A stretch of 64,000 bases of DNA, taken from contig NZ_CP186334.1 of the NCBI RefSeq assembly GCF_049347105.1, positions 5,146,001-5,210,000 on the forward strand, given 5' to 3'. This document shows positions 10,116 to 19,619 of this stretch, in pieces. How positions within the stretch are numbered: position 1 is the stretch's first letter; each line of letters begins with the position of its first letter. The DNA comes from Gaoshiqia hydrogeniformans. GTDB lineage: Bacteria > Bacteroidota > Bacteroidia > Bacteroidales > Prolixibacteraceae. Both the position numbers and the translations under genes were made by a program. Under the pieces are notes generated by a model. That model was given only the letters and a program-made list of their open reading frames with translations, did no database searches and was not told where the DNA came from.

Positions 10116-11648
10116 TTATTGATAGTCTCCCCGGATGTTTCCGTGTTTGGGGAGTTTCTTTATGGTTGAAGGCTTATCCGATGTCATCCTGTTTTCGATT
10201 CGCCTGCGAACAAACTGATAACTTGGTATGCCGTTGGCAACGGCCACCCGGCAGGCTTCTTCAAAACAGAAGGGATCGGTTTTGCGTTGAAGGCTCAACA
10301 ACCCCTCACAGCGTTTGTATAAAACCTCGGGCGTTTCTTCCTTTGCAAACATCATCTTCATCAGGCAGAGCAGGCCATCTGACCGTTTGCGGGCCAGGTC
10401 CATGTAGTACCCGGGGCTGCGGTCCATGTAATGCTGATGGGCCGATGGCATGTGCTCCCGCACGAGCGTATATCCGAAACCGATGGTGCGCCGGTGAGTG
10501 GCAACCAGCTCTGATTTGCAATAGATCCGCACCAGGGTACGGGTATAAACCACACTGGCCTGTTCCCCGGTGCAGGCGTAAGGAACCGAATAATAGTGTT
10601 TGTCCCGTGCCAGGTAAATACAACTGTTTTGCTGCACCCTCAGGCTCGCATAATAACGGATATCAAAACCTGACAGGGGCAAGGCTTTTAACAGTCCTTT
10701 TTCATCGGCCAGAAAGTGTTCTTCGCGGCTGTACTCCCGTTGTTGCATCCGGGTCTGGTTATGTTGCAGGATCTTTTCGCTGATCGCCCTGTTCAGGTCG
10801 GCCAGGGAAAAAAAGACATGGTTACGCAACCGGGCATACACCCGCTGGTAAACCAGCTTAACCTGGTTCTCCACCAGAGCCTTGTCTTTTGGGGTCCGCA
10901 CACGCGCAGCCAGCACGGCAAAACCATAGTGGTTGGCAAAATCGTCCATCACCCGGTTAATGTCCGGTTCATACCGGTCGGTTTTGATCACGGCAGCCTT
11001 GAGGTTATCACAAACCACAATTTTGGGGACACCACTGAGTGCCTGCAAACAGCAGCCAAGTGCATAAAGAAAATTTTCCGTGTTCTGATGGGAAACAGCC
11101 ATGGCAAAGCTGTAATCCGAGTAAGGCAGGGTAGCCACGAAAACATACGCTTTTATCGCTTCCCCGGTCTCACGATCAACGTAAGAGAGCGTATCCCCTG
11201 CAAAGTCGACAAAAAGTTGCTGCCCGGGCTGGTGGGTCAGCACCGCGGAAGATTTACGGGCTACACGCAACTGGTTTAAATGAAAGCAGAACTGGGAGTA
11301 GCTGTACCCCTGCGGGTGCTTTTCACGGTATTCCTGCCAAAGCAGTTTGATGGTCACGTGCCTGCGTTTGAGTTCTCCTTCAAGATAAGGGAGCATTTGT
11401 TTCAGCTCATTAAAGCGATCTTCCAGGTAGGCCGGGTTTCCGGCATGAAAACGGCCTTCCAGCACCGGATCATCCAGGGTAAGAAGCTCTCCGATATCCA
11501 GTTTCCCGGATGCTATTTTTTGCATGTAGTTGTTGACCGTCCCTTTGTAAATGCCGAGTTCTTTTCCGATCTGACGGTTGGACAGCCCGCTCTGATGAAG
11601 CCTCAAAATTTGTTTTAACTGACTCATAAGTATTACTTTTCTTGCCAT
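10116..11648 (-). CDS. istA: IstA transposase (outer IS21)
   Basis: A full-length 510-residue copy of IstA on the minus strand, nearly identical to the inner one. Differences I can see are P for L in KEKHPQGYSY and S for G in ALSGVPKI. The DDE residues D148, D214 and E260 are intact. Its partner istB is split, so transposition of the outer copy would depend on IstB made by the inner element. Because both copies share ends, either IstA could act on the composite. Confidence 0.95.
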   Translation of the reverse strand: MARKVILMSQLKQILRLHQSGLSNRQIGKELGIYKGTVNNYMQKIASGKLDIGELLTLDDPVLEGRFHAGNPAYLEDRFNELKQMLPYLEGELKRRHVTIKLLWQEYREKHPQGYSYSQFCFHLNQLRVARKSSAVLTHQPGQQLFVDFAGDTLSYVDRETGEAIKAYVFVATLPYSDYSFAMAVSHQNTENFLYALGCCLQALSGVPKIVVCDNLKAAVIKTDRYEPDINRVMDDFANHYGFAVLAARVRTPKDKALVENQVKLVYQRVYARLRNHVFFSLADLNRAISEKILQHNQTRMQQREYSREEHFLADEKGLLKALPLSGFDIRYYASLRVQQNSCIYLARDKHYYSVPYACTGEQASVVYTRTLVRIYCKSELVATHRRTIGFGYTLVREHMPSAHQHYMDRSPGYYMDLARKRSDGLLCLMKMMFAKEETPEVLYKRCEGLLSLQRKTDPFCFEEACRVAVANGIPSYQFVRRRIENRMTSDKPSTIKKLPKHGNIRGDYQ

Positions 11649-12163
11649 AATCCGTGTGCTTGATTGGTTTTATAAGCACACAAAGTACTCGAAAAGTTAC
11701 TCAGGGAAACCAGGTTAGTGGGTGCATATGCTCCGGATTCTGTCAGAACCCGCCAACGGGATGCCACGAAAAAATATCCACCTGTCTGCCATTGGATTAG
11801 CGGCCCATTTTTGGGTGGTCATGCTCCGGAATCCGTGCCGTTTTCTCCCGTTTTCGGATAACTTGCACCCACTGGGTGGTTATGCTCCGGAACCGGTCTG
11901 GCCGGGGCAGCGTGATTCCTTCAAAATCACATTTTACAACCTAAAATGCCCCAAACAACCCCGTTTTTGGGTGCATATCCGCCGGAATGTCATGTTTTTT
12001 CCTTTTGAAAAACGTTCATTTCCTCTGGATTCTTTCTAAATTACTGGGTGGTTGTGCTCCGGATTATCCAGTACAAGAGCTTCCGTTAACTAATTCTTAC
12101 CTTTTTTGTTTTCTTCAATAAACAAAAACGCGTATATTTGACTCCTGCAATAAACAAAAAATA

Positions 12164-13351
12164 ATGGAATCCTTATTCGAACGGTCGAGACAAAAAACCA
12201 GGTATGCCCCTGTGGCGTTCGTCCGTGGTATCATGGATAAAATTGCCTGGGACGCACGTTTAATAGGTATCAGGGGGGCACGCGGAGTGGGCAAAACCAC
12301 CCTGTTGCTTCAATATATTAAACTCAACCTGCCCCGCGACCATACCGTTATTTACGTGAGCTTAGACCACATCTGGTTTGCAGAGCACAAGTTATACGAT
12401 TTTACCGACACCTTTGTAAAGCAGGGGGGCAAGTCACTGTTTCTCGACGAGGTGCACAAATACCCCAACTGGGCGCAGGAAATAAAGAACATATACGACG
12501 ATTTCCCGGAATTGAAGATTGTGTTTACCGGTTCCTCGCTTTTGGAAATACTCAACGCCCGGGCCGATTTAAGCCGCAGGGCAGTTGTCTATGAAATTCA
12601 GGGCTTTTCGTTTCGCGAGTACCTGAACCGTAACCTGAAAACAAACTTTCCGGTTGTTACGCTCCATCAGATTATTTCGAACCATATTCAACTGTCGGAG
12701 AATGTTTTATCTCAAATAAAAGTTTTTGAGCATTTCCCGGATTACCTGAAAAACGGGTATTATCCGTTTTACAACGAAATGCCGGCGCTATACAGCCACC
12801 GGATAAATGAGATCATCAGTATGTCGTTGGAAATTGAGCTGCCTATGCTCAGGGGGGTTGATGTGGCATTTGTTCCCAGAATAAAACAACTGTTGCAAAT
12901 TATTGCCGAGTCGGTGCCTTTCGTGCCAAATATCACCAAACTCAGCGAGCGGATTGGAATTACCCGAAAATCATTACTGACTTATCTTTATGCACTTGAA
13001 GAAAGCCACCTGACCATTTATCTGCATAAAAATATTTCGGGGATAAGTAAACTTCAAAAACCAGAAAGGATTTTTCTTGAAAATACCAATTTGATGTACG
13101 CGCTTTCAGGAGATGTCAGTAAGGAAGGCAATGTAAGGGAAACTTTTTTTGCCAACCAGCTAAAGGAATCACACCGGTTACAATATACCCCAACAGGGGA
13201 TTTTCTGATCGATGGAATGTACACGTTCGAAATAGGTGGAAGAAATAAAGGAACCAGCCAGGCCTTGCCCAATGCTTTTGTGGCAGCCGATAACATTGAA
13301 TACGGCATGAAAGACAAAATTCCGTTATGGCTCTTCGGATTTCTTTATTGA
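12164..13351 (+). CDS. ATP-binding protein, AAA_14/DUF4143 type
   Basis: A 395-residue protein with Walker A GARGVGKTT (38-46), a Walker B-like segment LFLDEVHKYPNW (about 92-103) and a C-terminal DUF4143-like region with a winged-helix part. This P-loop family is multicopy in Bacteroidota and archaea and has no settled function; it is not known to belong to polysaccharide synthesis. The gene starts 94 bases after the IS21 target duplication and has its own AT-rich upstream region. The start ATG at 12164 follows a run of A and fits the family N-terminus. Confidence 0.85.
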   Translation: MESLFERSRQKTRYAPVAFVRGIMDKIAWDARLIGIRGARGVGKTTLLLQYIKLNLPRDHTVIYVSLDHIWFAEHKLYDFTDTFVKQGGKSLFLDEVHKYPNWAQEIKNIYDDFPELKIVFTGSSLLEILNARADLSRRAVVYEIQGFSFREYLNRNLKTNFPVVTLHQIISNHIQLSENVLSQIKVFEHFPDYLKNGYYPFYNEMPALYSHRINEIISMSLEIELPMLRGVDVAFVPRIKQLLQIIAESVPFVPNITKLSERIGITRKSLLTYLYALEESHLTIYLHKNISGISKLQKPERIFLENTNLMYALSGDVSKEGNVRETFFANQLKESHRLQYTPTGDFLIDGMYTFEIGGRNKGTSQALPNAFVAADNIEYGMKDKIPLWLFGFLY

Positions 13352-13445
13352 CAGAAAAGATGGACGAGAAAAGGTAGAGGCGGAAAATCAGAGAACGGAG
13401 ACCAGGGGCAGAGATCTGTCTTCTGACTTCAAAAAAAATATTATT

Positions 13446-15644
13446 ATGAAACAAATTATACAAGATTTAAAAAAAGGCGATACAATACTTGAAGAAGTAC
13501 CTGCCCCCATCGTTAAACCCGGAACGGTACTCATAAAAACCACCCGTAGTTTGGTGTCGCTGGGCACTGAGCGTATGTTGGTGGAGTTTGGCAAAGCCGG
13601 TTTAATTGAAAAAGCCCGCCAGCAACCCGATAAGGTAAAACAGGTGCTCGACAAAATGAAGGCCGAAGGCATTTTGCCTACCCTGGAGGCGGTATTTAAC
13701 AAGCTCAACCAGCCTCTGCCCCTGGGCTATTGTAACGTGGGGGTAGTAGAAGCCGTGGGCAAAGGAGTACACAGTTTTCAGGTGGGCGACCGGGTAGCCT
13801 CAAATGGTCACCATGCAGAGTATGTCTGCATTCCGGAGAATCTCTGTGCAAAAATACCGGATCAGGTAAGCGACGAAGAAGCAAGCTTTACCGTAATTGG
13901 AAGCATTGGCCTGGAAGGGATTCGTTTGTGTAACCCCACTTTTGGCGAAACCATCGTGGTGGTTGGACTGGGACTAATCGGGCTGGTCACGGCCCGGTTG
14001 TTAAAAGCAAACGGCTGCCGTGTAATCGGCTATGACTTTGACCCGGAGAAAGTGGAACTTGCGCAGAACGGGGGAATTATTGCTTTTAATCCGGCAAACG
14101 GAACTGATCCGGTCAAATTTGTACAAAACGTCACCAATGGCATCGGCGCCGATGGGGTGATCATCACCGCATCGAACAAAAGCGATGAGATTATTCATCA
14201 GGCTGCCGAAATGAGCCGATTGCGCGGCCGCATCATCCTCGTGGGTGTCATCGGTCTCGGCCTTCGACGCGACGATTTTTACAAAAAGGAGCTCTCTTTC
14301 CAGGTGTCTTGTTCTTACGGCCCCGGACGTTACGATGAAAATTACGAACAAAAAGGGCAGGATTATCCTGTTGGCTATGTGCGCTGGACCGAAAAACGAA
14401 ATTTTGAAGCTATCCTGCAAGCTATTTCGGCCGGCCAACTCGATGTAAAACCGCTAATTACCGAGCGGGTTCCTTTAGACCAGTACAGGCAGATTTACGG
14501 AGACATGCGTAAATCCGGCTCCATAGCCTCCATCCTCGTCTATCCCGAAAACAGCCAGCGCAACACTTCGGTCAGCCTGACCAGCCAATTGTTTAAAGCA
14601 ACCAAAGGCGTATTCGGTATTATCGGGGCAGGTAATTTTACTTCATCAACCATCATCCCCGGCATGAACGCAGCGGGAGCCATGCTGAAAACCATTGCCA
14701 GCGCCGGAGGACTGTCGGCCAAAACGCTGGCCCGAAAAGGCAGCATCGCCGTAGCCACTTCAGATTACCGGGAGATTATCAACGATCCGGATATCGACAC
14801 CGTCATGATCACGACCCGCCATAACCTGCATGCCTCGATGACCATCGAAGCCTTGCAGGCCGGGAAAAATGTATTTGTGGAGAAACCGCTCTGTTTAACC
14901 ACAGACGAACTTCAAAACATTGTCATTGCGAGGGAGGAGACGCGACTACCGAAGCAAGTTGTCACGAATAACTCAGGTGCTTCAAATGAAAAGATTGCCG
15001 CGTCGATTACGTCTCCTCGCCATGATGGCACTGCCCTCATGGTGGTAGTTGGCTTCAATCGCCGGTTTGCTCCGCTCGCTCAAAAAATGAAAACATTATT
15101 GGGCAATAGCCCTAAAAACATTGTGGCTACGATGAACGCGGGTTTCATTCCGCCCGAACTGTGGGTACACGATTTGGAAGCGGGCGGCGGCCGCATCATT
15201 GGCGAAGCCTGCCACTACATCGATTTATGTACCTACCTGGCCGGAAGCATGGTAAAAGCTGTTTGCATGAACAGTATGGGCTTAAACCCCGAAGAAAATA
15301 CCGACAATGCCAGTATCTTACTGAAATATGAAAATGGGACGAATGCCGTTATCAACTACTTTGCCAATGGAAGCAAGGCCTACTCAAAAGAACGGATTGA
15401 AGCCTACAGTCAGGAAAGAACCCTCATCATCGATAATTGGCGAACGCTAAAAGTCTATGGCGTCAAAGGCTTTTCGAAGCAAAAAACAAGGTTGGACAAA
15501 GGCCATAAAAACCAGTTCAGGTTGTTGGTTGAGTCGGTTAAAACCGGGAAACCCATCATTCCGTTTGAAGAGATCGTAAACACAACGAAAGCCAGTTTTG
15601 CAGCCATACAAAGTTTGAAGGAAGGAAGATGGATAGAAGTATAA
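13446..15644 (+). CDS. Bi-domain oxidoreductase (zinc-type dehydrogenase + Gfo/Idh/MocA)
   Basis: A 732-residue fusion. Residues 1-365 form a medium-chain dehydrogenase with a Rossmann motif VVVGLGLIGLVTARLL (about 175-190). From about residue 393 a second Rossmann motif, GIIGAGNFTSSTIIPG, opens a Gfo/Idh/MocA dehydrogenase, with the EKPLC motif near 480. This fusion is common in Bacteroidota polysaccharide loci beside heparinase-like genes and glycosyltransferases, as here, and probably oxidises or epimerises a sugar intermediate. Residues about 493-528 are unusual: a 107-bp palindromic repeat of the local REP type has entered the gene in frame, just before the expected VVVGFNRRFAPL strand. 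Whether the enzyme tolerates it is unknown. Confidence 0.85.
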   Translation: MKQIIQDLKKGDTILEEVPAPIVKPGTVLIKTTRSLVSLGTERMLVEFGKAGLIEKARQQPDKVKQVLDKMKAEGILPTLEAVFNKLNQPLPLGYCNVGVVEAVGKGVHSFQVGDRVASNGHHAEYVCIPENLCAKIPDQVSDEEASFTVIGSIGLEGIRLCNPTFGETIVVVGLGLIGLVTARLLKANGCRVIGYDFDPEKVELAQNGGIIAFNPANGTDPVKFVQNVTNGIGADGVIITASNKSDEIIHQAAEMSRLRGRIILVGVIGLGLRRDDFYKKELSFQVSCSYGPGRYDENYEQKGQDYPVGYVRWTEKRNFEAILQAISAGQLDVKPLITERVPLDQYRQIYGDMRKSGSIASILVYPENSQRNTSVSLTSQLFKATKGVFGIIGAGNFTSSTIIPGMNAAGAMLKTIASAGGLSAKTLARKGSIAVATSDYREIINDPDIDTVMITTRHNLHASMTIEALQAGKNVFVEKPLCLTTDELQNIVIAREETRLPKQVVTNNSGASNEKIAASITSPRHDGTALMVVVGFNRRFAPLAQKMKTLLGNSPKNIVATMNAGFIPPELWVHDLEAGGGRIIGEACHYIDLCTYLAGSMVKAVCMNSMGLNPEENTDNASILLKYENGTNAVINYFANGSKAYSKERIEAYSQERTLIIDNWRTLKVYGVKGFSKQKTRLDKGHKNQFRLLVESVKTGKPIIPFEEIVNTTKASFAAIQSLKEGRWIEV
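14922..15028. repeat. Palindromic repeat inserted in frame in the oxidoreductase gene
   Basis: The left arm starts GTCATTGCGAGGGAGGAGAC and the right arm ends with the approximate inverse, TCTCCTCGCCATGATGGC. Both arms match the family found at 15655-15915 and 16430-16735 (CATTGCGAGGAACGACCGG and similar). The repeat adds about 35 codons with no stop in the host frame. It interrupts the segment between the substrate-binding helix and the next strand of the Gfo/Idh domain. Confidence 0.75.
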
Positions 15645-15654
15645 AAGAATGAAG

Positions 15655-15915
15655 GAATGTTGCTTCGCTGCGTTCGCCATGACAAGTCGGTCTTTAACAT
15701 ACAAGGCATGGTGTATAAAAGCGGATTGCTTCGCTTCGCTCGCAATGACGACAAGACACCAATAAGAGGGTCACAGGTATGGCGTAGCCGCCATACCTGT
15801 GACTTCCCCCAAAGTCAGCGTCATTGCGAGGAACGACCGGAGGGAGTGACGAAGCAATCTGCCTGTAGCGATACGATTGACAGGAAAAGAAGCGGCGGGA
15901 AGCAATCTCGTGATC
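15655..15915. repeat. REP-like palindromic repeat, copy upstream of the GIY-YIG gene
   Basis: The block contains TTGCTTCGCTGCGTTCGCCA and CGCAATGACGACAAGACACC on one side, and GTCATTGCGAGGAACGACCG followed by GACGAAGCAATCTGCCTG on the other, so it folds back on itself. A small internal palindrome, CAGGTATGGCG with CGCCATACCTG, lies at its centre (15776-15801). A near copy lies at 16430-16735, so the GIY-YIG gene is bracketed by two direct copies. I see no protein-coding gene in 15645-16063. Confidence 0.8.
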
Positions 15916-16063
15916 AAATAATGTTCAAATGAAACGAGCCATGAACGCCACAGTTTACGCCCAAGGTGATGTTTATCGGCGAATTCCATACCGTTGATGT
16001 TCGTTAGAAAAGTGGTGCAGTTTAGTACGAACGTTATGCGTCGTTAAATTGAAAAATAAACGT

Positions 16064-16372
16064 ATGAAAAAAGGAGGTTATGTATATATTCTGACCAACA
16101 GTTCTAATGTTGTTTTGTACGTGGGAGTGACCAGTAATCTGGCCTATCGTCTTCATCAACATTTAACAGACCGATTTGAAAATTCTTTTACTGGCAGATA
16201 TCGTGTTAAAAAATTGGTGTACTATGAAGAATTCGATTGTATCGAAGATGCTATCCGACGTGAAAAACAACTCAAGGCAGGATCAAGACATAAGAAAATT
16301 GAATTGATCAACCGGTTTAATCCTGACTGGAAAGATCTTTTCAATGCGATTAACCGAGGAATTATATCGTAG
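16064..16372 (+). CDS. GIY-YIG nuclease-domain protein
   Basis: A small protein of about 102 residues. It carries the GIY-YIG signature as GGYVYILTNSSNVVLYVGVT near its N-terminus, a conserved R/H segment (LAYRLHQHL) and a glutamate near IRREKQLKAG, the core of single-domain GIY-YIG endonucleases of the YhbQ/URI type. I chose ATG at 16064 over a TTG 15 bases upstream because the motif follows directly. Family members cut DNA, but cellular roles of the stand-alone form are mostly unknown. The gene is isolated from the polysaccharide genes on both sides by palindromic repeats. Confidence 0.85.
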   Translation: MKKGGYVYILTNSSNVVLYVGVTSNLAYRLHQHLTDRFENSFTGRYRVKKLVYYEEFDCIEDAIRREKQLKAGSRHKKIELINRFNPDWKDLFNAINRGIIS

Positions 16373-16424
16373 TTGCCTTAAAGTGATAAAGAAGTAAATA
16401 GTTGACAATAAATAAAAATTATTT

Positions 16425-16735
16425 GAATGGATTGCTTCGCTGCGCTCGCCATGACAAGTCGGTCTTTAGCATACAAGGCATGGCGTATAAAAGCGGATTG
16501 CTTCGCTGCACTCGCAATGACGACAAGACACCAATTAGAGAGGCACAGGTATGGCGGCGTAGCCGCCATACCTGTGCCTTCCCCCAAAGTCAGCGTCATT
16601 GCGAGGAACGACCGGAGGGAGTGACGAAGCAATCTGCCTGTAGCGATACGATTGACAGGAAAAGGGAGTGACGAAGCAATCTGCCTGTGGTGATACGATT
16701 GACAGGAAAAGGGAATGACGAAGCAACCTGTAAGC
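16425..16735. repeat. REP-like palindromic repeat, copy downstream of the GIY-YIG gene
   Basis: This copy repeats the block at 15655-15915, including ATTGCTTCGCTGCGCTCGCC, the central CAGGTATGGCGGCG palindrome and GTCATTGCGAGGAACGACCG. Its end is itself repeated in tandem: the unit GTGACGAAGCAATCTGCCTG recurs with small changes at about 16620, 16666 and 16712. The last unit runs to within about 20 bases of the heparinase-like gene, so that gene's leader is made of repeat sequence. I see no gene in 16373-16750. Confidence 0.8.
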
Positions 16736-16750
16736 GAAAATAAAAATGTA

Positions 16751-18346
16751 ATGTATATGAGCCAGCTCGTTCTAATATTCTATACGGTTCGCCATCTCAG
16801 GCCAATACAAATCCGGTATCAGCTCTGGTATCGGGTGCGTCGGTATTGGAGACGATTAATTGGTTTCAGGTATCCGTTGTCGATTCAAAGAGACGGGTAC
16901 CCCCTGCATCTCACTCCCTGGATTGAAAAATCGGTTTCTTTCGAACAAACAGCATTTACCTTTCTTAATCAGTCGCTGGACTATCCCGGGACGATTGACT
17001 GGAATGAACCCCGGAACGGGAAGCTCTGGTCTTATAACCTCAACTACATGGATTACCTGCTTCAAACAGGCATGAATCAGGAAAAAGGCTTGATCCTCAT
17101 CGAACAATTCATTACCGGCTTACCTGGCAATGCAAGCGGAACTGAGCCCTACCCCACCGCGCTTCGTGGCATCAACTGGATCAAGTTTTTTTCTCAATAC
17201 GCAATACACAATACGCAATACTCATCTTCTCTTTATGCCCAATATTTGATACTCCTAGACAACCTGGAATACCATCTGTTGGGCAATCATTTGCTTGAAG
17301 ACGGCTTCAGTCTGCTTTTCGGAGCTTTTTATTTTAAAGATGAAATTTTTTACCGAAAAGCTCGCGAAATTATCATAGATGAGTTACAGGAACAGGTTTT
17401 GGAGGATGGCGCCCATTTTGAACTTAGCATCATGTATCACCAGATTTTACTTGATCGGCTACTCGATTGTATTAATCTACTGAAAAACAACGTTCAATTT
17501 GCCGATCAAAAACAGTTCCTCGGGTATTTGTTGCAAAAAGCACAGAAAATGTTGGGCTGGCTCAATGCTTTAACATTTGCAAATGGCCAGGCGCCCTTAC
17601 TTAATGATGCGGCCCCAAACATTGCCCCCACGGCCGAGCAATTGAATGATTATGCCGGCAAATTGGACCTGATCGGTGATCATTTGTCTAACTCGTGGAT
17701 GCTTTCCGAATCGGGCTACCGGAAATTTGTTGGCTCCAATTATGAGTGTATTCTGGATGTCGGCGCAGTCGGCCCTGCCTATCAACCGGGTCATGCTCAT
17801 GCCGACACGTTTAACTTTATATTGAACGTTCATCAAAAACCAGTCATTGTCGATACGGGCATTTCGACATACGAACCCAGCGCAATCCGGTTGGAAGAAC
17901 GCGGAACCGCTGCCCATAATACGGTTACTGTTTTGGACAAAAACTCATCTGAAGTATGGTCTTCATTTCGGATGGCTCGTCGGGCCCATGTAAAAATTCG
18001 GAAAGAAACCGATCATACAATTGTTGCTGAACACGACGGATATCGCCGATTAAAAACCATCCATCATAGGGAATGGAAGTTTATGGAAGACCGAATCATC
18101 GTTGAAGATAACATCGTCGGCAAAATAACCGAAGGTAAAGCACATATCTGGCTTTCACCGGGTGTAACCCCGGTAAAAATAAACGACTCTGTAATAACAG
18201 ACGACGTTTCAGTTCAATTTGCAAATGCCGATGAAGTACGATTAATATCTGCAAAAATTCCTTTGGGATATAATAAATTTGCTGACAATTATAAGATTGA
18301 GATCCTCTTTAAAAATCAATTAAACACGACAATAACGATTCAGTAA
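16751..18346 (+). CDS. Heparinase II/III family protein
   Basis: A protein of about 531 residues with the alpha-barrel of Hepar_II_III_N in the first 330 residues and a C-terminal beta-sandwich that contains GPAYQPGHAHADTFNFIL, the conserved histidine segment of the family. Members are polysaccharide lyases or lyase-like proteins; inside a biosynthesis locus it may trim or edit the chain rather than degrade foreign polymer. An upstream ATG at 16715 lies inside the repeat and is rejected; I prefer the ATG at 16751 (the next, at 16757, is also possible). The stop precedes the next glycosyltransferase by 2 bases. Confidence 0.8.
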   Translation: MYMSQLVLIFYTVRHLRPIQIRYQLWYRVRRYWRRLIGFRYPLSIQRDGYPLHLTPWIEKSVSFEQTAFTFLNQSLDYPGTIDWNEPRNGKLWSYNLNYMDYLLQTGMNQEKGLILIEQFITGLPGNASGTEPYPTALRGINWIKFFSQYAIHNTQYSSSLYAQYLILLDNLEYHLLGNHLLEDGFSLLFGAFYFKDEIFYRKAREIIIDELQEQVLEDGAHFELSIMYHQILLDRLLDCINLLKNNVQFADQKQFLGYLLQKAQKMLGWLNALTFANGQAPLLNDAAPNIAPTAEQLNDYAGKLDLIGDHLSNSWMLSESGYRKFVGSNYECILDVGAVGPAYQPGHAHADTFNFILNVHQKPVIVDTGISTYEPSAIRLEERGTAAHNTVTVLDKNSSEVWSSFRMARRAHVKIRKETDHTIVAEHDGYRRLKTIHHREWKFMEDRIIVEDNIVGKITEGKAHIWLSPGVTPVKINDSVITDDVSVQFANADEVRLISAKIPLGYNKFADNYKIEILFKNQLNTTITIQ

Positions 18347-18348
18347 AC

Positions 18349-19587
18349 ATGAAAATTCTTTTTTTAACCGATAATTTTCCACCCGAAGTCAATGCACCGG
18401 CTACCCGTACCTACGAACATTGTAAAGAATGGGTAAAACTTGGAGCCGAAGTTACTGTAATTACCTGTTTTCCAAATTTTCCCCAGGGAAAAGTATATGA
18501 AGGATATAAAAATCAATTGAAAAAAGTGGAGTGGATTGACGGGATCAAAGTTATTCGCGTATGGAGTTACATTACAGCCAACGAAGGATTTATAAAACGA
18601 ACCCTCGATTATATTTCGTTCTCGATCACGTCATTTTTTGCAGGTCTTTTTGAAAAAACAGATATTATTATAGCGACCTCTCCTCAATTTTTCACCGCGT
18701 TGGCGGGCCGTACGCTTTCCTTTTGGAAACGTAAACCCTGGATGATCGAAATCCGTGACCTTTGGCCGGAATCCATCAAAACGGTGGGTGCTATGGAGGA
18801 TAATGTTTTTATCCGTTATTTTGAGAAAGAAGAAAAATGGAATTATCACAGCGCATCAAAAATCATCGTTGTGACTGATAGTTTTAAGGAAACAATCAAA
18901 ACTAAAGGAATTGATCCCGATAAAATTGAAGTAATTAAGAACGGCGCTAATCTTGACTTATATGAGCCAAAACCTAAGAACGAAGCGCTTCTTACTGAAC
19001 TTAAGCTGAGAGGAAAGCTGATTTTAGGTTACATTGGCACACACGGAATGGCCCATAAACTGGATTTTATCCTTGACTGTGCCAAACAGTTACAGGAAAC
19101 TCAACCTCAATACCATTTTTTGTTTATTGGGAACGGTGCCGAGAAAAATACGTTGATCGAAAAAGTAAAATCAGAAAACATCCGTAATGTGACCATGCTG
19201 GATTCTGTTCCTAAAAATGAAGTAGCGGATCATTTGAGCATTCTTGATGCTGCCATTATCAACCTCAGAAAAAGTGATTTGTTTACAACCGTTATCCCTT
19301 CAAAAATTTTTGAAACAGCCGCTATGCAGATTCCTATCCTGATAGGAGTTGATGGTGAGGCCCGTTCAATTATTGAAAAGTATAAAGCAGGTTTGTATTA
19401 TCAACCGGAAAATAAATCCGATTTTATAGAGAAAATCAACTTACTGTTTTCGGATCCTGAAGCAATAGTGAGATACAAAGCAGGCTGTGAAAAGCTGGCC
19501 AATGACTTCGACCGAAAAATACTGGCAAAAGCAATGTATGAAATAATCAAGTCCGTTGTCCCACAGCGCCACCCCAATACACTTTGA
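18349..19587 (+). CDS. Glycosyltransferase family 4 (WbuB-like)
   Basis: A 412-residue GT4 enzyme: FLTDNFPPEVNAPATRTYEH at the N-terminus is the pattern of WbuB-type L-fucosamine or related transferases. A donor-site segment with KIFETAAMQIPILIGVDGEA lies near residue 315. It follows the heparinase-like gene by 2 bases and is likely in the same operon as the bi-domain oxidoreductase. The exact sugar cannot be read from sequence. It is the last gene of the polysaccharide region; downstream genes point the other way. Confidence 0.85.
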   Translation: MKILFLTDNFPPEVNAPATRTYEHCKEWVKLGAEVTVITCFPNFPQGKVYEGYKNQLKKVEWIDGIKVIRVWSYITANEGFIKRTLDYISFSITSFFAGLFEKTDIIIATSPQFFTALAGRTLSFWKRKPWMIEIRDLWPESIKTVGAMEDNVFIRYFEKEEKWNYHSASKIIVVTDSFKETIKTKGIDPDKIEVIKNGANLDLYEPKPKNEALLTELKLRGKLILGYIGTHGMAHKLDFILDCAKQLQETQPQYHFLFIGNGAEKNTLIEKVKSENIRNVTMLDSVPKNEVADHLSILDAAIINLRKSDLFTTVIPSKIFETAAMQIPILIGVDGEARSIIEKYKAGLYYQPENKSDFIEKINLLFSDPEAIVRYKAGCEKLANDFDRKILAKAMYEIIKSVVPQRHPNTL

Positions 19588-19619
19588 GGGTTTCTCCAAA
19601 CTTTTTTATCAGTATCTTG

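Larger units (their letters stand above)
6455..12070 (-). mobile_element. Outer IS21-family element, interrupted by a second copy
   Basis: The element is oriented on the minus strand. Its ends are TGGCTATTCCGGAAGC at 6455 and the reverse complement of TGGATAATCCGGAGC ending at 12070, flanked by a perfect 7-bp target duplication GTACAAG at 6448-6454 and 12071-12077. Its istA is 11648-10116. Its istB is split into 10073-9951 and 7145-6543 by the inner copy at 7146-9950. Removing the inner copy and one 6-bp duplication leaves 2805 bp, exactly the length of the inner copy, which confirms the reconstruction. It sits between the glycosyltransferase operon and the DUF4143 ATPase gene. Confidence 0.95.

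Noticed and set aside
10112..10783. 223-codon plus-strand frame within the outer istA
   Set aside because: It is the antisense shadow of istA and occurs identically in both IS21 copies.
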